DNA of 64,000 nucleotides from Nonomuraea wenchangensis (GCF_900111685.1 NZ_FOHX01000001.1:310001-374000); one strand, 5' to 3'. Counted from the first letter of the stretch, positions 49,310 through 58,566 are shown. Notes: a model not told the origin generated them from the letters alone. Numbers and translations: made by a program.

Positions 49310-50149
49310 CTATCCCTCTGCTGAGTGGTCGGGGCGCGTCGACGGGTGCGCGCCGGCGGTGACCAGCGCCTCCACGGCCTTGCGCGGATCCTTGCCCGTG
49401 ACCAGGCTCTCCCCCACCAGGACGGCGTCGGCGCCGTTACGGGCGTAGGCGAGCAGGTCGTGCGGGCCTCGCACGCCCGACTCGGCGATCTTGAGGACAT
49501 TATCCGGGATCTTGGGCGCCAGTTTCGTGAAGACCTCGCGATCGACCTCAAGTGTCTTGAGGTTGCGCGCGTTGATCCCGATGACGCGGGCCCCGGCGGC
49601 GACCGCCCGGTCGAGCTCCTCCTCGGTGTGCACCTCGACCAGCGGGGTGAGCCCGATCGACTCGGCCCGCTCGATGAGGGACACCAGGGCCTCCTGCTCC
49701 AGGCAGACGACCATGAGCAGCGCCAGGTCGGCGCCGTGCGCCCGCGCCTCCCAGAGCTGGTAGGAGGTGAGGATGAAGTCCTTGCGCAGGATGGGGATGT
49801 CGACCCGGGCGCGCACCGCGGCCAGGTCGTCGAGGCTGCCGCCGAACTTGCGCTGCTCGGTCAGCACGCTGATGACGTGGGCGCCACCCGCTTCGTAGTC
49901 GGCCGCCAGTGCGGCGGGGTCGGCGATGGCGGCCAGCGCGCCCTTGGACGGGCTGGAGCGCTTGACCTCGGCGATCACCGAGACCTTGTCGCCTCCGAGG
50001 GCGGCCATCGCGTCCCTGGTCGGCCGGGCCCGCTCGGCCCGCCGCTTGAGCTCCTCGATGGACACAACCTGCTGTCGTGTCGCGAGGTCGGCGCGCACCC
50101 CGTCGAGGATGTCGTCGAGGACACTCGGCCCTTCCGTCCGCTCACTCAC
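49310..50149 (-). CDS. trpC: Indole-3-glycerol-phosphate synthase
   Basis: 279 residues, TIM barrel. Converts CdRP to indole-3-glycerol phosphate. Catalytic residues sit in [13 protein letters not shown] and PILRKDFI, then EVHTEEEL and [15 protein letters not shown] 50149 ([15 protein letters not shown]) is chosen as the family-like start; a GGAGGG ribosome site lies 11 bases upstream, and the frame stays open to 50257. First gene of trpCBA here. trpE, trpD and trpF are not in the window, and no Trp-rich leader peptide is visible in 50150-50278. Confidence 0.96.
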   Translation of the reverse strand: MSERTEGPSVLDDILDGVRADLATRQQVVSIEELKRRAERARPTRDAMAALGGDKVSVIAEVKRSSPSKGALAAIADPAALAADYEAGGAHVISVLTEQRKFGGSLDDLAAVRARVDIPILRKDFILTSYQLWEARAHGADLALLMVVCLEQEALVSLIERAESIGLTPLVEVHTEEELDRAVAAGARVIGINARNLKTLEVDREVFTKLAPKIPDNVLKIAESGVRGPHDLLAYARNGADAVLVGESLVTGKDPRKAVEALVTAGAHPSTRPDHSAEG

Positions 50150-50278
50150 GCGCTTGGGGTCCCTCCGGATCGACTGTGGGGGTGGCTGAGAGTTCGCTTC
50201 GCGTCCGCTCTCCGCCTGTCCTGCGATGGTATCGGCCCCTGCGGGGTACCTCACCACAGGGCTCGCGTCTCGACGTGC

Positions 50279-50710
50279 CTAAGGGGCGAGGAACGCGCCG
50301 AAAGGCAGGTTCCGGACGATCCAGTAGACCACGACGATCGCGAGGAAGGCCCATAGCCACGCCGGGTGGGCGAGTGTCGTTCTGCGCGGGCGGCCCTGCC
50401 AGGCTCGCACCACCCATCGGCCCCACCAGAACAGCAGGAACGGGATCATCGCCACCATGAGCGGGTTGAGCCCGAGCGCCGCGACCGGATCGAGGTGCGC
50501 CAGCGCGTGGATGGACCTCAGCGTGCCGCAGCCCGGGCAGTAGAGGCCGGTCAGCCACAGGAAGGGGCAGGTCGGGTAGTGGCCGGGCTCGTTGGGGTCG
50601 ACCGCGCCGACGAGCGCGAACACCGCCCCCGTCCCGGCCGCGACCCCGAGCGGCGCGAGCAGACCCTTGATCCGGTCCGTGCCGCGCCGCCCGGTCGTCG
50701 CGATGTTCAT
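50279..50710 (-). CDS. DUF2752 membrane protein
   Basis: 143 residues with three hydrophobic segments. The diagnostic part is PTCPFLWLTGLYCPGCGTLRSIHALAHLD, with a CPxCG motif and conserved Arg/His, typical of DUF2752. Function unknown; the Cys motif may bind metal. It lies between trpC and the CD225-like gene on the same strand, a neighbourhood recurrent in actinobacteria (knowledge of the family, not checked here). Confidence 0.88.
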   Translation of the reverse strand: MNIATTGRRGTDRIKGLLAPLGVAAGTGAVFALVGAVDPNEPGHYPTCPFLWLTGLYCPGCGTLRSIHALAHLDPVAALGLNPLMVAMIPFLLFWWGRWVVRAWQGRPRRTTLAHPAWLWAFLAIVVVYWIVRNLPFGAFLAP

Positions 50711-50740
50711 GCTCCCAGTATCCGCCTTCGCGTCCGGCCG

Positions 50741-51322
50741 TCAGTACGACGTCACGCTGGTGCTCGCCGCCGCGAGCAGGACGAACACCACGACGTAGAA
50801 GATGACGACGATCCCCCAGCCGATGGCGCCGAAGATGATCGAGCGCTTCCACCAGGTCTTGGCCTCCTCGCTCGCCTGCACCGCGCCCTGGTAGTCGCCG
50901 ATCTGCCACTTCTGGTTGACCTGCGACGACTTCACGATGGACACGATGCCGAGGGGCAGGCAGCAGAACAGCGTGGTGAGGATGGCGGGGACGAGGTGGT
51001 TGTCCGGCGGCTGCTGGCCGCCGTAACCGCCGCCGGGGGGCTGCTGGCCGTAGCCGCCGTAGCCGCCGCCGCTCGGCGGCTGCTGACCGTAACCGCCGTA
51101 ACCGCCGCCGCTGGGCGGCTGCTCGCCATAGCCGCCGCCGCTCGGGGGCTGCTGACCGTAACCGCCGTAGCCACCGCCGCTGGGCGGCTGCTGGCCGTAA
51201 CCGCCGCCACCGCTCGGCGGCTGCTGGCCATAGCCGCCGCCACCGCTCGGGGGCTGCTGGCCGTAGCCCCCACCGGGCGGCTGCGAGCCGTAGCCGCCGT
51301 CGCCCTGGTTTCCGTACGTCAT
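50741..51322 (-). CDS. CD225/dispanin-domain membrane protein with GGYGQQPP repeats
   Basis: 193 residues. Residues 1-105 are tandem [11 protein letters not shown]-type repeats, low-complexity and probably disordered. The C-terminal part is a CD225/dispanin domain: [22 protein letters not shown] (first helix with the CCxPxG motif), then [27 protein letters not shown] and a second helix, [22 protein letters not shown]. The family includes eukaryotic IFITM proteins; the bacterial function is unknown. Repeats and the 5' leader are shared with the gene at 51460. Confidence 0.9.
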   Translation of the reverse strand: MTYGNQGDGGYGSQPPGGGYGQQPPSGGGGYGQQPPSGGGGYGQQPPSGGGYGGYGQQPPSGGGYGEQPPSGGGYGGYGQQPPSGGGYGGYGQQPPGGGYGGQQPPDNHLVPAILTTLFCCLPLGIVSIVKSSQVNQKWQIGDYQGAVQASEEAKTWWKRSIIFGAIGWGIVVIFYVVVFVLLAAASTSVTSY

Positions 51323-51352
51323 GGGTTTTACCTCTCAAGTCGTGCGAGTGCG

Positions 51353-51372
51353 CGGCAGCTTAGCGAGAAACC
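51353..51372 (-). promoter_or_regulatory. Leader motif shared with the 51460 gene, copy B
   Basis: On the minus strand the motif GTTTC-TC-nn-TAAGCTGCCG occurs 31 bases before the ATG at 51322. A near-identical copy lies 33 bases before the start of the neighbouring paralogous gene, suggesting common control or shared descent. Confidence 0.45.
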
Positions 51373-51459
51373 CCGTCCTACATGGACTTACACCTGCATT
51401 GCGGACAATTCGTGATCCGACCGCAAGCACGTGGTCATCGTGCGGCTACCGGCGATCGG

Positions 51460-52044
51460 CTAATAGCCGTAGGAGGTCGACGCCGCGGCGCCCAGCCCGA
51501 TGATCGAGAGGATCATGCCGCCGAACCAGATCAGCAGCAGGACGTTGATCACGACCATGACGTACGACGTCACCAGGCCGGCCACCGCCATGCCCTGGCC
51601 CTCCTCGCCGGAGCGCTTGATGCGGGCGAGCGCGATGTGGCCCAGGATCACCCCGACGATGCTGGTCAGCCCGCAGCTGATCATGCCCACGATGCCGAGG
51701 ACGAGCGAGGCGACCGCCATGCCGTTGGTGGGGCGCTGCGGGGGCGGGGCCGCGCCGTAGGGGTTGTAGCCGTAGGCGCCGCTCGGGGGCATCTGTCCGT
51801 AGGCGTACTGCTGCTGACCGTATCCCGCGCCGCTCTGCGGCTGCTCGCCGTAGCCGCCGCCGCTCTGGGGCTGCTGGCCGTAACCGCCCCCGCTCTGCGG
51901 CTGCTGGCCGTAGCCCCCGTAGCCTGGCTGGCCGTAACCCGGCTGGCCCTGGCCCGGCTGCCCGTATCCAGGCTGGCCCTGCTGGCCGTAACCCCCGCCG
52001 GGCTGTTGGGCGCCGTAGCCGCCGCCCTGGTCCCCGTAGCTCAT
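51460..52044 (-). CDS. DUF4190 membrane protein with GYGQQP repeats
   Basis: 194 residues. Residues 1-115 are [10 protein letters not shown]- and GQPGYGQ-type repeats. The C-terminal half has a DUF4190-type pair of helices ([39 protein letters not shown], then a hydrophobic segment to the end). The N-terminus and leader resemble the CD225-like gene, although the membrane domains belong to different families. Probable role at the envelope; function unknown. Ribosome site GGAGTCAGGGG precedes the ATG. Confidence 0.88.
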   Translation of the reverse strand: MSYGDQGGGYGAQQPGGGYGQQGQPGYGQPGQGQPGYGQPGYGGYGQQPQSGGGYGQQPQSGGGYGEQPQSGAGYGQQQYAYGQMPPSGAYGYNPYGAAPPPQRPTNGMAVASLVLGIVGMISCGLTSIVGVILGHIALARIKRSGEEGQGMAVAGLVTSYVMVVINVLLLIWFGGMILSIIGLGAAASTSYGY

Positions 52045-52076
52045 CCCCTGACTCCTCGTGTCGTGGCCCGTTGCAC

Positions 52077-52096
52077 CGGCAGCTTATTGAGGAAAC
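52077..52096 (-). promoter_or_regulatory. Leader motif shared with the 50741 gene, copy A
   Basis: On the minus strand GTTTC-CTC-AA-TAAGCTGCCG lies 33 bases before the ATG at 52044, matching copy B at 51353-51372 in sequence and spacing. Confidence 0.45.
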
Positions 52097-52149
52097 GGCG
52101 GAGGGGCGGACAGAGGTTCAGAACAGTGCTGATTTCGTCATCCCCGGCG

Positions 52150-52737
52150 TCAGCGGGGATCGGTCGGGTCGTCGCCCCGGTCGAGGGCGTCCCACAGCGC
52201 CTTGTCGCCGTCGGCGGGGGCCGGGCCGCGCCGCTCGTAGCGGGCCGACATGCCGGCCCACCTGCCGCCGCGTACGACCGCCAGCACGCCCCCGGCGGCC
52301 AGCAGCAGCGCGCCGGCCCCTGCCACCGCCGGCCACAGCGCCACGAAATGCCACGTGAGGCCGGTCGCGCCGTGCAGGGTGTTGTGGGCGGCGAGCCAGT
52401 CGGTCACGCCGGAGCCGTCGAGCGCCGTCCACGTCCCGGCGCCCGCTCCGGCCCCGCACAGGGCGAGCAGACCGCCGACGACGCGGCGGCCCACGCCCTT
52501 GGTGGCCAGCACGGCCACCACGCCGGCCAGCCCGGCCAACGCGACGGGCGTCAGCACGGGGCTGAGGTCGCCGCCGGTCGGCGCGTCCGCCCCGGTCTGG
52601 GCGACGCTCACCCAGGTGCGGCCGGCGGCCAGCAGCACGAGCAGGCAGCCGAGAACGGTGACCGCCAGCCAGGCCCCCAGCTCCCGTCCGCGCGCGGTCG
52701 CCCGCGGCCGGATCTCGGGCTCCATCGACATCGACAT
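52150..52737 (-). CDS. Trp-associated membrane protein (TIGR02234 family)
   Basis: 195 residues with about four hydrophobic segments (WLAVTVLGCLLVLLAAGRTWVSV, LAGLAGVVAVLAT, WPAVAGAGALLLAAGGVLAVV). The layout and its place between hisI and trpC match the actinobacterial Trp-biosynthesis-associated membrane protein family. Function unknown. The start is ambiguous among three ATGs in MSMSME (52737, 52731, 52725). It begins four bases after the hisI stop, so it is co-transcribed with hisI. Confidence 0.88.
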   Translation of the reverse strand: MSMSMEPEIRPRATARGRELGAWLAVTVLGCLLVLLAAGRTWVSVAQTGADAPTGGDLSPVLTPVALAGLAGVVAVLATKGVGRRVVGGLLALCGAGAGAGTWTALDGSGVTDWLAAHNTLHGATGLTWHFVALWPAVAGAGALLLAAGGVLAVVRGGRWAGMSARYERRGPAPADGDKALWDALDRGDDPTDPR

Positions 52738-52741
52738 CGAC

Positions 52742-53086
52742 CTAGCCGAGCACGTCGACGTCGAAGCAGGTGCGGTCGCCGGTGTGGCAGGCCGCGCCCA
52801 CCTGGTCGACCCGGACGAGCAGGGTGTCGCCGTCGCAATCGAGCGCCACCGACTTGACGTGCTGGACGTGGCCGGAGGTGTCGCCCTTCACCCAGAACTG
52901 CCCGCGGCTGCGCGACCAGTAGGTGGCCCGGCCGGTGGTCAGCGTGCGGTGCAGCGCCTCGTCGTTCATCCAGGCCAGCATCAGCACTTCGCCGGTGTCG
53001 TACTGCTGGGCGATGGCGGGGACGAGGCCCTCGGGGTTGCGCTTCAGCCGGGCGGCGATCTCCGGATCCAGGGACATGTGTTCCAT
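52742..53086 (-). CDS. hisI: Phosphoribosyl-AMP cyclohydrolase
   Basis: 114 residues, monofunctional HisI. Hydrolyses the purine ring of PR-AMP in histidine synthesis. Mg/Zn ligands are seen in [10 protein letters not shown] and in [24 protein letters not shown] and [13 protein letters not shown] are family motifs. The start may be 53086 or 53077 (MSLDPE). It is separated from the main his cluster by about 7 kb. Confidence 0.97.
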   Translation of the reverse strand: MEHMSLDPEIAARLKRNPEGLVPAIAQQYDTGEVLMLAWMNDEALHRTLTTGRATYWSRSRGQFWVKGDTSGHVQHVKSVALDCDGDTLLVRVDQVGAACHTGDRTCFDVDVLG

Positions 53087-53125
53087 TCAACCAGCCCTGG
53101 GGCCGGCCCCCGCCATCGCCGTCGC

Positions 53126-53488
53126 TCAGGCGAGGGCCTGGGAGAGCGTGTCGTAGATGGGGAACAGCGGCGCGAGGTTGGTCCTGCGCAGCCGCCGCAG
53201 CACCTGGCCGTCGGGCGCGACGAGCGCCATCGAGCCGTCGCGCTCGCGCAGCGCGGCGAGCTGGCGCACGAGGACGCCGAGCCCCGTCGTGTCGATGAAC
53301 GTCAGCCCGCTCAGATCGACGACCAGGCGCGGTCCGGGGGCTCGCGCGGCCTCGGCCGCCGCCTCGCCCAGGCAGGCGCGCACCCGCGTGGCGTTGTCCA
53401 CGTCGACCTCCCCGGACAGGCTCACCACCACGAGCTCGCCGCAGCGGCGCCGCGTCATCTCCAGCACGCCGGCGCTCACGTCGTTCAT
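53126..53488 (-). CDS. STAS-domain anti-sigma factor antagonist
   Basis: 120 residues, a single STAS domain (ELVVVSLSGEVDVDNATRVRACL; LVVDLSGLTFIDTTGLGVLVRQ). The phosphorylation-site segment reads DTTG, so Thr rather than Ser would be the regulated residue. By family it binds an anti-sigma kinase and frees an alternative sigma factor. ATG 53488 has GGGAGGGG upstream. It is divergent from a HATPase anti-sigma-like gene at 53639, its most likely partner. Confidence 0.9.
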   Translation of the reverse strand: MNDVSAGVLEMTRRRCGELVVVSLSGEVDVDNATRVRACLGEAAAEAARAPGPRLVVDLSGLTFIDTTGLGVLVRQLAALRERDGSMALVAPDGQVLRRLRRTNLAPLFPIYDTLSQALA

Positions 53489-53638
53489 GACCCCTCCCCT
53501 GGGCGGTCCCCCGCCGAAAAGGTACACCGCACAGGGCGGCGTCACCGTGAGTTTTGCAGAGAATGCGCTACGTGATGGCGAGCCGCCGGGTATTTTCGTG
53601 CCCGGCGCGTGCTAGGGAGGGACGTCCCGGGGTGGGCG

Positions 53639-54028
53639 ATGTGTAGGCAGGTGCTTGGCGTGGTCTTCGCGCGCGGGCACATCACGTCCCTGCGCAGGAC
53701 GGTCGCCGAGCACGCCGCCCGCGAAGGGCTGGCCGGGCCGCGGCTGGAGGACTTCGTGCTGGCGGTCAACGAGATCACCACGAACGCCGTGGTGCACGGC
53801 GGCGGGCGCGGCACGCTGCGTCTCTGGTCGCAGGCCGGCCGGCTGTGGTGCGAGGTCTCCGACGAGGGCCCGGGGCTTCCGCCGGGCTGGACGGCCGCCG
53901 AGCGCCCGCCCGCCGGCCTGGAGAGCGGCGGGCGAGGGCTGTGGCTGACGCGGACGTTGTGCGACCAGGTGATGATCGTGTCCGGGCCCCGCGGCACGAC
54001 CGTGACGTTCGCCTCGGGGCCCGGCTGA
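53639..54028 (+). CDS. RsbW-like ATP-binding anti-sigma regulator
   Basis: 129 residues, a stand-alone GHKL ATPase of the HATPase_c_2 type. N-box: LAVNEITTNAVVHGG; G1: SDEGPGLPPG; G2: SGGRGLWLTRTLCD. There is no histidine-kinase dimerisation domain, so it fits an anti-sigma kinase that binds a sigma factor or a STAS protein. ATG 53639 is preferred to a GTG at 53609 because GGGGTGGG precedes it. It converges with the ABC exporter gene that ends directly at 54029. The target sigma factor is not nearby. Confidence 0.88.
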   Translation: MCRQVLGVVFARGHITSLRRTVAEHAAREGLAGPRLEDFVLAVNEITTNAVVHGGGRGTLRLWSQAGRLWCEVSDEGPGLPPGWTAAERPPAGLESGGRGLWLTRTLCDQVMIVSGPRGTTVTFASGPG

Positions 54029-55810
54029 TCAGGAACGGGCGGCCGAGACCCAGGAGGCGTGCAGGTCGGCGTACACCCCGGGCTGCCCCACGAGCTCGGC
54101 GTGCGGGCCGCGCTGCACCAGCCGCCCGGCGTCGAAGACCAGCACCTCGTCGGCGTTCTCGGCCGTGGACAGGCGGTGGGCGATCGAGACGGCGGTGCGC
54201 CCGCGGGTGACGCCCTCCAGGGCGCGGGCCAGGCGCACCTCGGTGGCCGGGTCCACGGCCGAGGTGGCCTCGTCGAGCAGCAGCAGGTCGGGGTCGGCGA
54301 GGTAGGCGCGGGCCAGGGCGACGAGCTGGCGCTCGCCCGCCGACAGCGACTCGCCGCGCTGGCCGACGGGCGTGTCGAGGCCCGCGGGCAGTCCCTCCAG
54401 CCAGTCGGCGAGGCCCAGCTCGGTCAGCGCCAGCGCGATCTCCTCGCGGGTCGCCGACGGCTTGCCGTAGCGGATGTTCTGCTCCAGCGTGCCGTCGAAC
54501 AGGAAGCCGTCCTGCGGGACCATGACGATGCGCTCGCGCAGCGAGGAGAAACGTACGTCGCGCAGGTCGTGGCCGTCCACGGTGACGCGGCCCGCGACGG
54601 GGTCCATCAGCCGGGTCAGCAGCTTGGCGAACGTGGTCTTGCCCGAGCCGGTCTCCCCCACGATCGCGACCCGCGAGCGCGGCGGGATCCGCACCGAGAC
54701 CTCGCGCAGCACGGGCGCGCCGCCCGGGTAGGCGAAGTCCACGTCCTCGAAGGCGACGGAGATCGGGCCGCGGGGCAGCTCGACGCCCTTGGGGCCGGGG
54801 TCGGCCACGTCGGGCGGGGTGTCGAGGACGCCGAGGATGCGCCGCCACCCGGCGACCGCGTTCTGGGCCTCGTTCAGCACCTCGGTGGCGGTCTGGAGCG
54901 GCGAGACGAAGAGCGTGACGAGGAAGAGGAAGGCCACGAGCCGGCCCTGCGAGATGTCGCCGGACAGGCCGAGCCGTACGCCGAGCAGGACGATCCCGGC
55001 GATGGCGACGGCGGCCACGATCTCGGTCAGCGGGAAGACGAAGCCGACGATGGTCTGCGCCCTGGTCTGGGCGGCCCGGTTGGCGTTGACGGCCTTGTCG
55101 ACGCGCTCGGCGGTGCGGCGCTCGGCGGCGTAGGCGCGGATGACGGCGGCGCCGACGACGGACTCGCTGACCGCGGCCAGCATGTCGCCGGTGCGCTCGC
55201 GCACCACCGTGTACGCCCGCGACAGCAGCCGCTGGAAGCGCGGCAGGGCGATCATCAGCGGGATGAAGCAGATCCACACCAGCAGCGTGAGCTGCCAGGA
55301 GTAGACGAGCATGAGCACGGTGGCCACGAAGAGCTGCCCCAGCGACACGATGATCATCAGCCCGCCCCACTGCATGAACGAGCTGATCTGGTCGATGTCG
55401 TTGGTGACGCGCGAGACCAGGGCGCCGCGGCGCTCGGAGTTCTGGGTGAGCACCGACAGGTCGTGCACGTGCCGGAAGCCGCGTACGCGCAGGGTGGCCA
55501 GCGACGACTCGGTGGCCTTGTAGAGACGGACGTTCATGACGTACGCGGCCAGCGCCGTCAGCAGCACGGCGGCGGCGCACACGACCACGGCCCAGGTGAT
55601 GTACGCGACGTCCGGCCTGCCGGACTTGAGCCCCTGGTCGATGGTCTGCTGGACGGCGATCGGCACGATGATCTTGCCGACCGTGGCGACGACGGCGAGG
55701 GCCAGCGTGACCCCGAGCCCCTTGCGGAACTCGGGCGTGAGCGACAGCCCCTGCCGGACGGTGGCCAGCGCGGAGCGTTCGGCGTTGCCGTGGATGCCCT
55801 GGACCGTCAT
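54029..55810 (-). CDS. Heterodimeric ABC exporter, subunit with intact catalytic site
   Basis: 593 residues: six-helix exporter membrane domain (residues 20-310) fused to an ATPase. Walker A is GETGSGKT, Walker B LLLLDEATSAVD with catalytic Glu, and the switch His is in SIAHRLST. The signature motif is altered to LSAGE. This is complementary to the partner encoded just upstream, which has a good signature but a poor Walker B. Likely exports a lipid, peptide or drug. The ATG at 55810 overlaps the partner's stop (ATGA). Confidence 0.95.
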   Translation of the reverse strand: MTVQGIHGNAERSALATVRQGLSLTPEFRKGLGVTLALAVVATVGKIIVPIAVQQTIDQGLKSGRPDVAYITWAVVVCAAAVLLTALAAYVMNVRLYKATESSLATLRVRGFRHVHDLSVLTQNSERRGALVSRVTNDIDQISSFMQWGGLMIIVSLGQLFVATVLMLVYSWQLTLLVWICFIPLMIALPRFQRLLSRAYTVVRERTGDMLAAVSESVVGAAVIRAYAAERRTAERVDKAVNANRAAQTRAQTIVGFVFPLTEIVAAVAIAGIVLLGVRLGLSGDISQGRLVAFLFLVTLFVSPLQTATEVLNEAQNAVAGWRRILGVLDTPPDVADPGPKGVELPRGPISVAFEDVDFAYPGGAPVLREVSVRIPPRSRVAIVGETGSGKTTFAKLLTRLMDPVAGRVTVDGHDLRDVRFSSLRERIVMVPQDGFLFDGTLEQNIRYGKPSATREEIALALTELGLADWLEGLPAGLDTPVGQRGESLSAGERQLVALARAYLADPDLLLLDEATSAVDPATEVRLARALEGVTRGRTAVSIAHRLSTAENADEVLVFDAGRLVQRGPHAELVGQPGVYADLHASWVSAARS

Positions 55811-57672
55811 GCGCTGACCTCTTCTTCCTCGCCGGCGATCTCTTTCTCGATCTCTTCCTCCAGCTCCTCCCCGGTGACGCCCGCGACCTCGATCGCGGCG
55901 CGCTCGGCCTCCTCGCGCTCGTAGGCCGTCACGAGGTTGCGGTAGCCCGCGCAGCGCTCGATGAGCTCCTCGTGCGGGCCGCGGTCCACGACCCGGCCGT
56001 GGTCGAGGTAGACGACCTCGTCGGCGAGCGCGATCGTGGCCATGCGGTAGGCGACCACCACGACGGTGGAGGCCTCGGCGGCGTCCCGCAGGCCGTAAAG
56101 GATCTTGGCCTCGACCTGGGGATCGACGCTGCTGGTCGCGTCGTCGAGCACGAGCAGGCGGGGGCGGCGCACGACCGCGCGGGCCAGCGCGACGCGCTGG
56201 CGCTGGCCGCCGGACAGGGACGCGCCCCGCTCGCCGACCCGCGTGTCCAGCCCCTCGGGCAGCCGGGCCACGAAGCCGTCGGCCTGGGCCAGCCGGAGCG
56301 CGGCCCACACGTCCTCGTCGGGGGTGTCGAGGTTGAGCGCGACGTTGCCGCGTACGGTGTCGTCGAACAGGAACGTCTGCTGGGGCACCAGGGCCGCCGA
56401 GGAGGCGACCGCGCCGTAGGCCAGCTCGCGCAGGTCGGCGCCGTCGAGCAGGACCGCGCCCCGGTCGGGGTCGACGAGCCTGACGAGCAGTTGCACCAGC
56501 GTGGACTTGCCCGCGCCGGTCGGCCCGACGATCGCGACGGTACGCCCGGCGGGCACCTCGAAGGCGACGTCGTGCAGCACCTCGGCCTCGCCGTAGGCGT
56601 AGGAGACGCCGCGCACCTCCAGGGCGGCGGGCCCGGCCTCCTGCGCGGCGGCCTCCCGCGTGCCGTAGTCCATGGAGCCGGTGGCGTCCAGCACGGCCTG
56701 CACCCGCTGCCAGCCGACGACGCTGCGCGGCAGCTCGGCCAGCACCCAGCCGAGCGCCCTGATCGGGAAGGCCAGCAGCGTGAACAGGTAGGCGACCTGC
56801 ACCAGGTCGCCCGAGCCGATGGCGCCGCCGGACAGCCGCATCGCGCCGACGGCGAGGACCGCGAGCACGCCCAGCGTGGGCAGCGCCTCCAGCATCGGGT
56901 CGAACAGGCCGCGCACCCGCCCGACGGCGATGTTGGCGTCGCGCAGCTCGTGGGCGCGGCGCTGGAAGCGCTCGGTCTCCAGGTCCTCCCTGCCGAGGGT
57001 CTTGACGACGAGCGCGCCGTCGAAGCTCTCGTGCGCGATCTCGCTGACCTCGGCGCGCAACTGCTGGGCGCGGGTGGCCAGCGGGCTGAGCCGGCGCTGG
57101 TAGACGAGGTTGAGCACGGCGATGGCCGGGAAGATCAGGAAGCCCACCAGGGCCAGCACGAGATCGGTGAACACCATCGCCACGGCCGCGGTGACCAGCA
57201 TGACGATCACGCCGACGGCCATGGGCAGCGGCGCGAGCGGGGCCCAGGCGGCCTCGGCGTCGGCGCTGGCGTTCGACAGGAGCTGGCCGGTGGGGTGCCG
57301 GTGGTGCCAGGACAGCGGCAGCCGGAGGTACTGCTTGGTGACGTCCCTGCGGGACCTGGCCTGCATGCGGTACTGCATGACGCCCGCCAGGATGCGCCGG
57401 CCGGCCACACCCAGCGCCTTGAGCAGCGCGGTGCCCAGGATGAAGCCCGCGCCGGCCCACAGCGCGCCGGCGCCGACCCGGCCCTCGGCGAAGGCGGGCA
57501 GCACCACGTTCTCGGTGGCCCAGCCGAGCGCCCACGCGGAGGCGACGGTCATGCCCCCGTAGACCGCGCTGGCCAGCACGGCGAGGGCGAAGACGGCCTT
57601 CTCGGTACGGACGGCCACCCCAAGGACCCGCAGTCCTTGACGCATGACGGCCGAGGTGACCTTGCTCGCCAC
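55807..57672 (-). CDS. Heterodimeric ABC exporter, subunit with degenerate ATPase site
   Basis: 621 residues: exporter membrane domain plus ATPase. Walker A GPTGAGKS and signature LSGGQRQR are normal, but Walker B reads LLVLDDATSSVD (Asp replaces catalytic Glu) and the switch His is Tyr in VAYRMAT. Such asymmetry is known for heterodimers like TM287/288 and BmrCD. The C-terminus is an acidic tail (TGEELEEEIEKEIAGEEEE). The GTG at 57672 has GGGAGG upstream. It is divergent from the gene at 57763. Confidence 0.94.
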   Translation of the reverse strand: MASKVTSAVMRQGLRVLGVAVRTEKAVFALAVLASAVYGGMTVASAWALGWATENVVLPAFAEGRVGAGALWAGAGFILGTALLKALGVAGRRILAGVMQYRMQARSRRDVTKQYLRLPLSWHHRHPTGQLLSNASADAEAAWAPLAPLPMAVGVIVMLVTAAVAMVFTDLVLALVGFLIFPAIAVLNLVYQRRLSPLATRAQQLRAEVSEIAHESFDGALVVKTLGREDLETERFQRRAHELRDANIAVGRVRGLFDPMLEALPTLGVLAVLAVGAMRLSGGAIGSGDLVQVAYLFTLLAFPIRALGWVLAELPRSVVGWQRVQAVLDATGSMDYGTREAAAQEAGPAALEVRGVSYAYGEAEVLHDVAFEVPAGRTVAIVGPTGAGKSTLVQLLVRLVDPDRGAVLLDGADLRELAYGAVASSAALVPQQTFLFDDTVRGNVALNLDTPDEDVWAALRLAQADGFVARLPEGLDTRVGERGASLSGGQRQRVALARAVVRRPRLLVLDDATSSVDPQVEAKILYGLRDAAEASTVVVVAYRMATIALADEVVYLDHGRVVDRGPHEELIERCAGYRNLVTAYEREEAERAAIEVAGVTGEELEEEIEKEIAGEEEEVSA

Positions 57673-57750
57673 CGGTTGGCCTCCCTCTATTCAACGGTAT
57701 TTACACGCAAGTCACTACATCACCCCTGATCCTGCTGTTATTCCCGTGGG

Positions 57751-57756
57751 TAGGGT
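57751..57756 (+). promoter_or_regulatory. -10 hexamer TAGGGT before the 57763 gene (leaderless type)
   Basis: TAGGGT is followed by exactly six bases (GGTCAC) and the GTG at 57763, with no ribosome site. Confidence 0.55.
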
Positions 57757-57762
57757 GGTCAC

Positions 57763-58392
57763 GTGACGTATGCCCGCGACGAGCGCAACGCGCTGTGTGA
57801 CCTGCTCGACCGGGTCGGCCCCGACGCGCCGACCCTGTGCACGGGCTGGACCACCTACGACCTGGCCGCCCACCTGGCGGTGCGCGAGCGCCGCCCGGAC
57901 GCGATGCCCGGCATCGCGGTCAAGGCGCTGTCCGGCTACACCGCCTCCGTCATGGCTGCCATGAAGGCCAGACATCCCTATCCCGAGCTGGTCGGCATCG
58001 TCCGGCAGCCCGGCGGCGTCTACGGCCTGGCCCGCTTCCTCGACGAGACCGTCAACACGATCGAGCTGTTCGTCCACCACGAGGACGTACGCCGCGCCCA
58101 GCCCGCGTGGGAGCCCCGCGACCTGCCCGCCGGCCTCGACCGCCTCCTGTGGCAGCGGGTCTCGGCCGGCGCCCGGCTCATGCTGCGCCGCTCGCCGGTC
58201 GGCGTCGTGCTGCACCGCCTCGGCGGCGGCGTGACGCTCGGCGGCCCGCGCCAGGGACCTCGGGTCGAGGTCACCGGCACCGCCTCCGAGCTGTTGATGT
58301 TCTGCTTCGGCCGCCAGGAGCACGCCCGGGTGGAGCTCACGGGAGACCCCGAGGCGGTCGCCCGGGTGCGCTCGGCGACCCTGGGGATCTAG
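57763..58392 (+). CDS. TIGR03085-family (maleylpyruvate isomerase-like) protein
   Basis: 209 residues. The N-terminal DinB/MDMPI-like four-helix fold is visible in ERNALCDLLDRVGPDAPTLCTGWTTYDLAAHLAVRERRP, with His residues (AAHLAV, VHHEDVRRA) placed as metal ligands. The family is common in actinobacteria, some members acting as mycothiol-dependent enzymes, but the reaction here is unknown. The leaderless-type promoter fixes GTG 57763. It is divergent from the ABC exporter. Confidence 0.88.
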   Translation: MTYARDERNALCDLLDRVGPDAPTLCTGWTTYDLAAHLAVRERRPDAMPGIAVKALSGYTASVMAAMKARHPYPELVGIVRQPGGVYGLARFLDETVNTIELFVHHEDVRRAQPAWEPRDLPAGLDRLLWQRVSAGARLMLRRSPVGVVLHRLGGGVTLGGPRQGPRVEVTGTASELLMFCFGRQEHARVELTGDPEAVARVRSATLGI

Positions 58393-58566
58393 CCGCCGGT
58401 CAAGCAGAAGTCCCGGCCCAGTAGGGGCTCGCATGAGCATTCGAGCCCGTACCATGGCAGAGGAAAGAAGCCCCCCGGTTATGATCATGAACATCTTCGC
58501 CGTGGATGCCAGTGATCGCCCAGATCCGGGTATATACGGCTGGGAATGGACTGCAGGAGGCCCCCC

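Noticed and set aside
50150-50278. Trp-rich leader peptide or attenuator before trpC
   Set aside because: No short frame with adjacent Trp codons and no terminator/antiterminator pair is visible.
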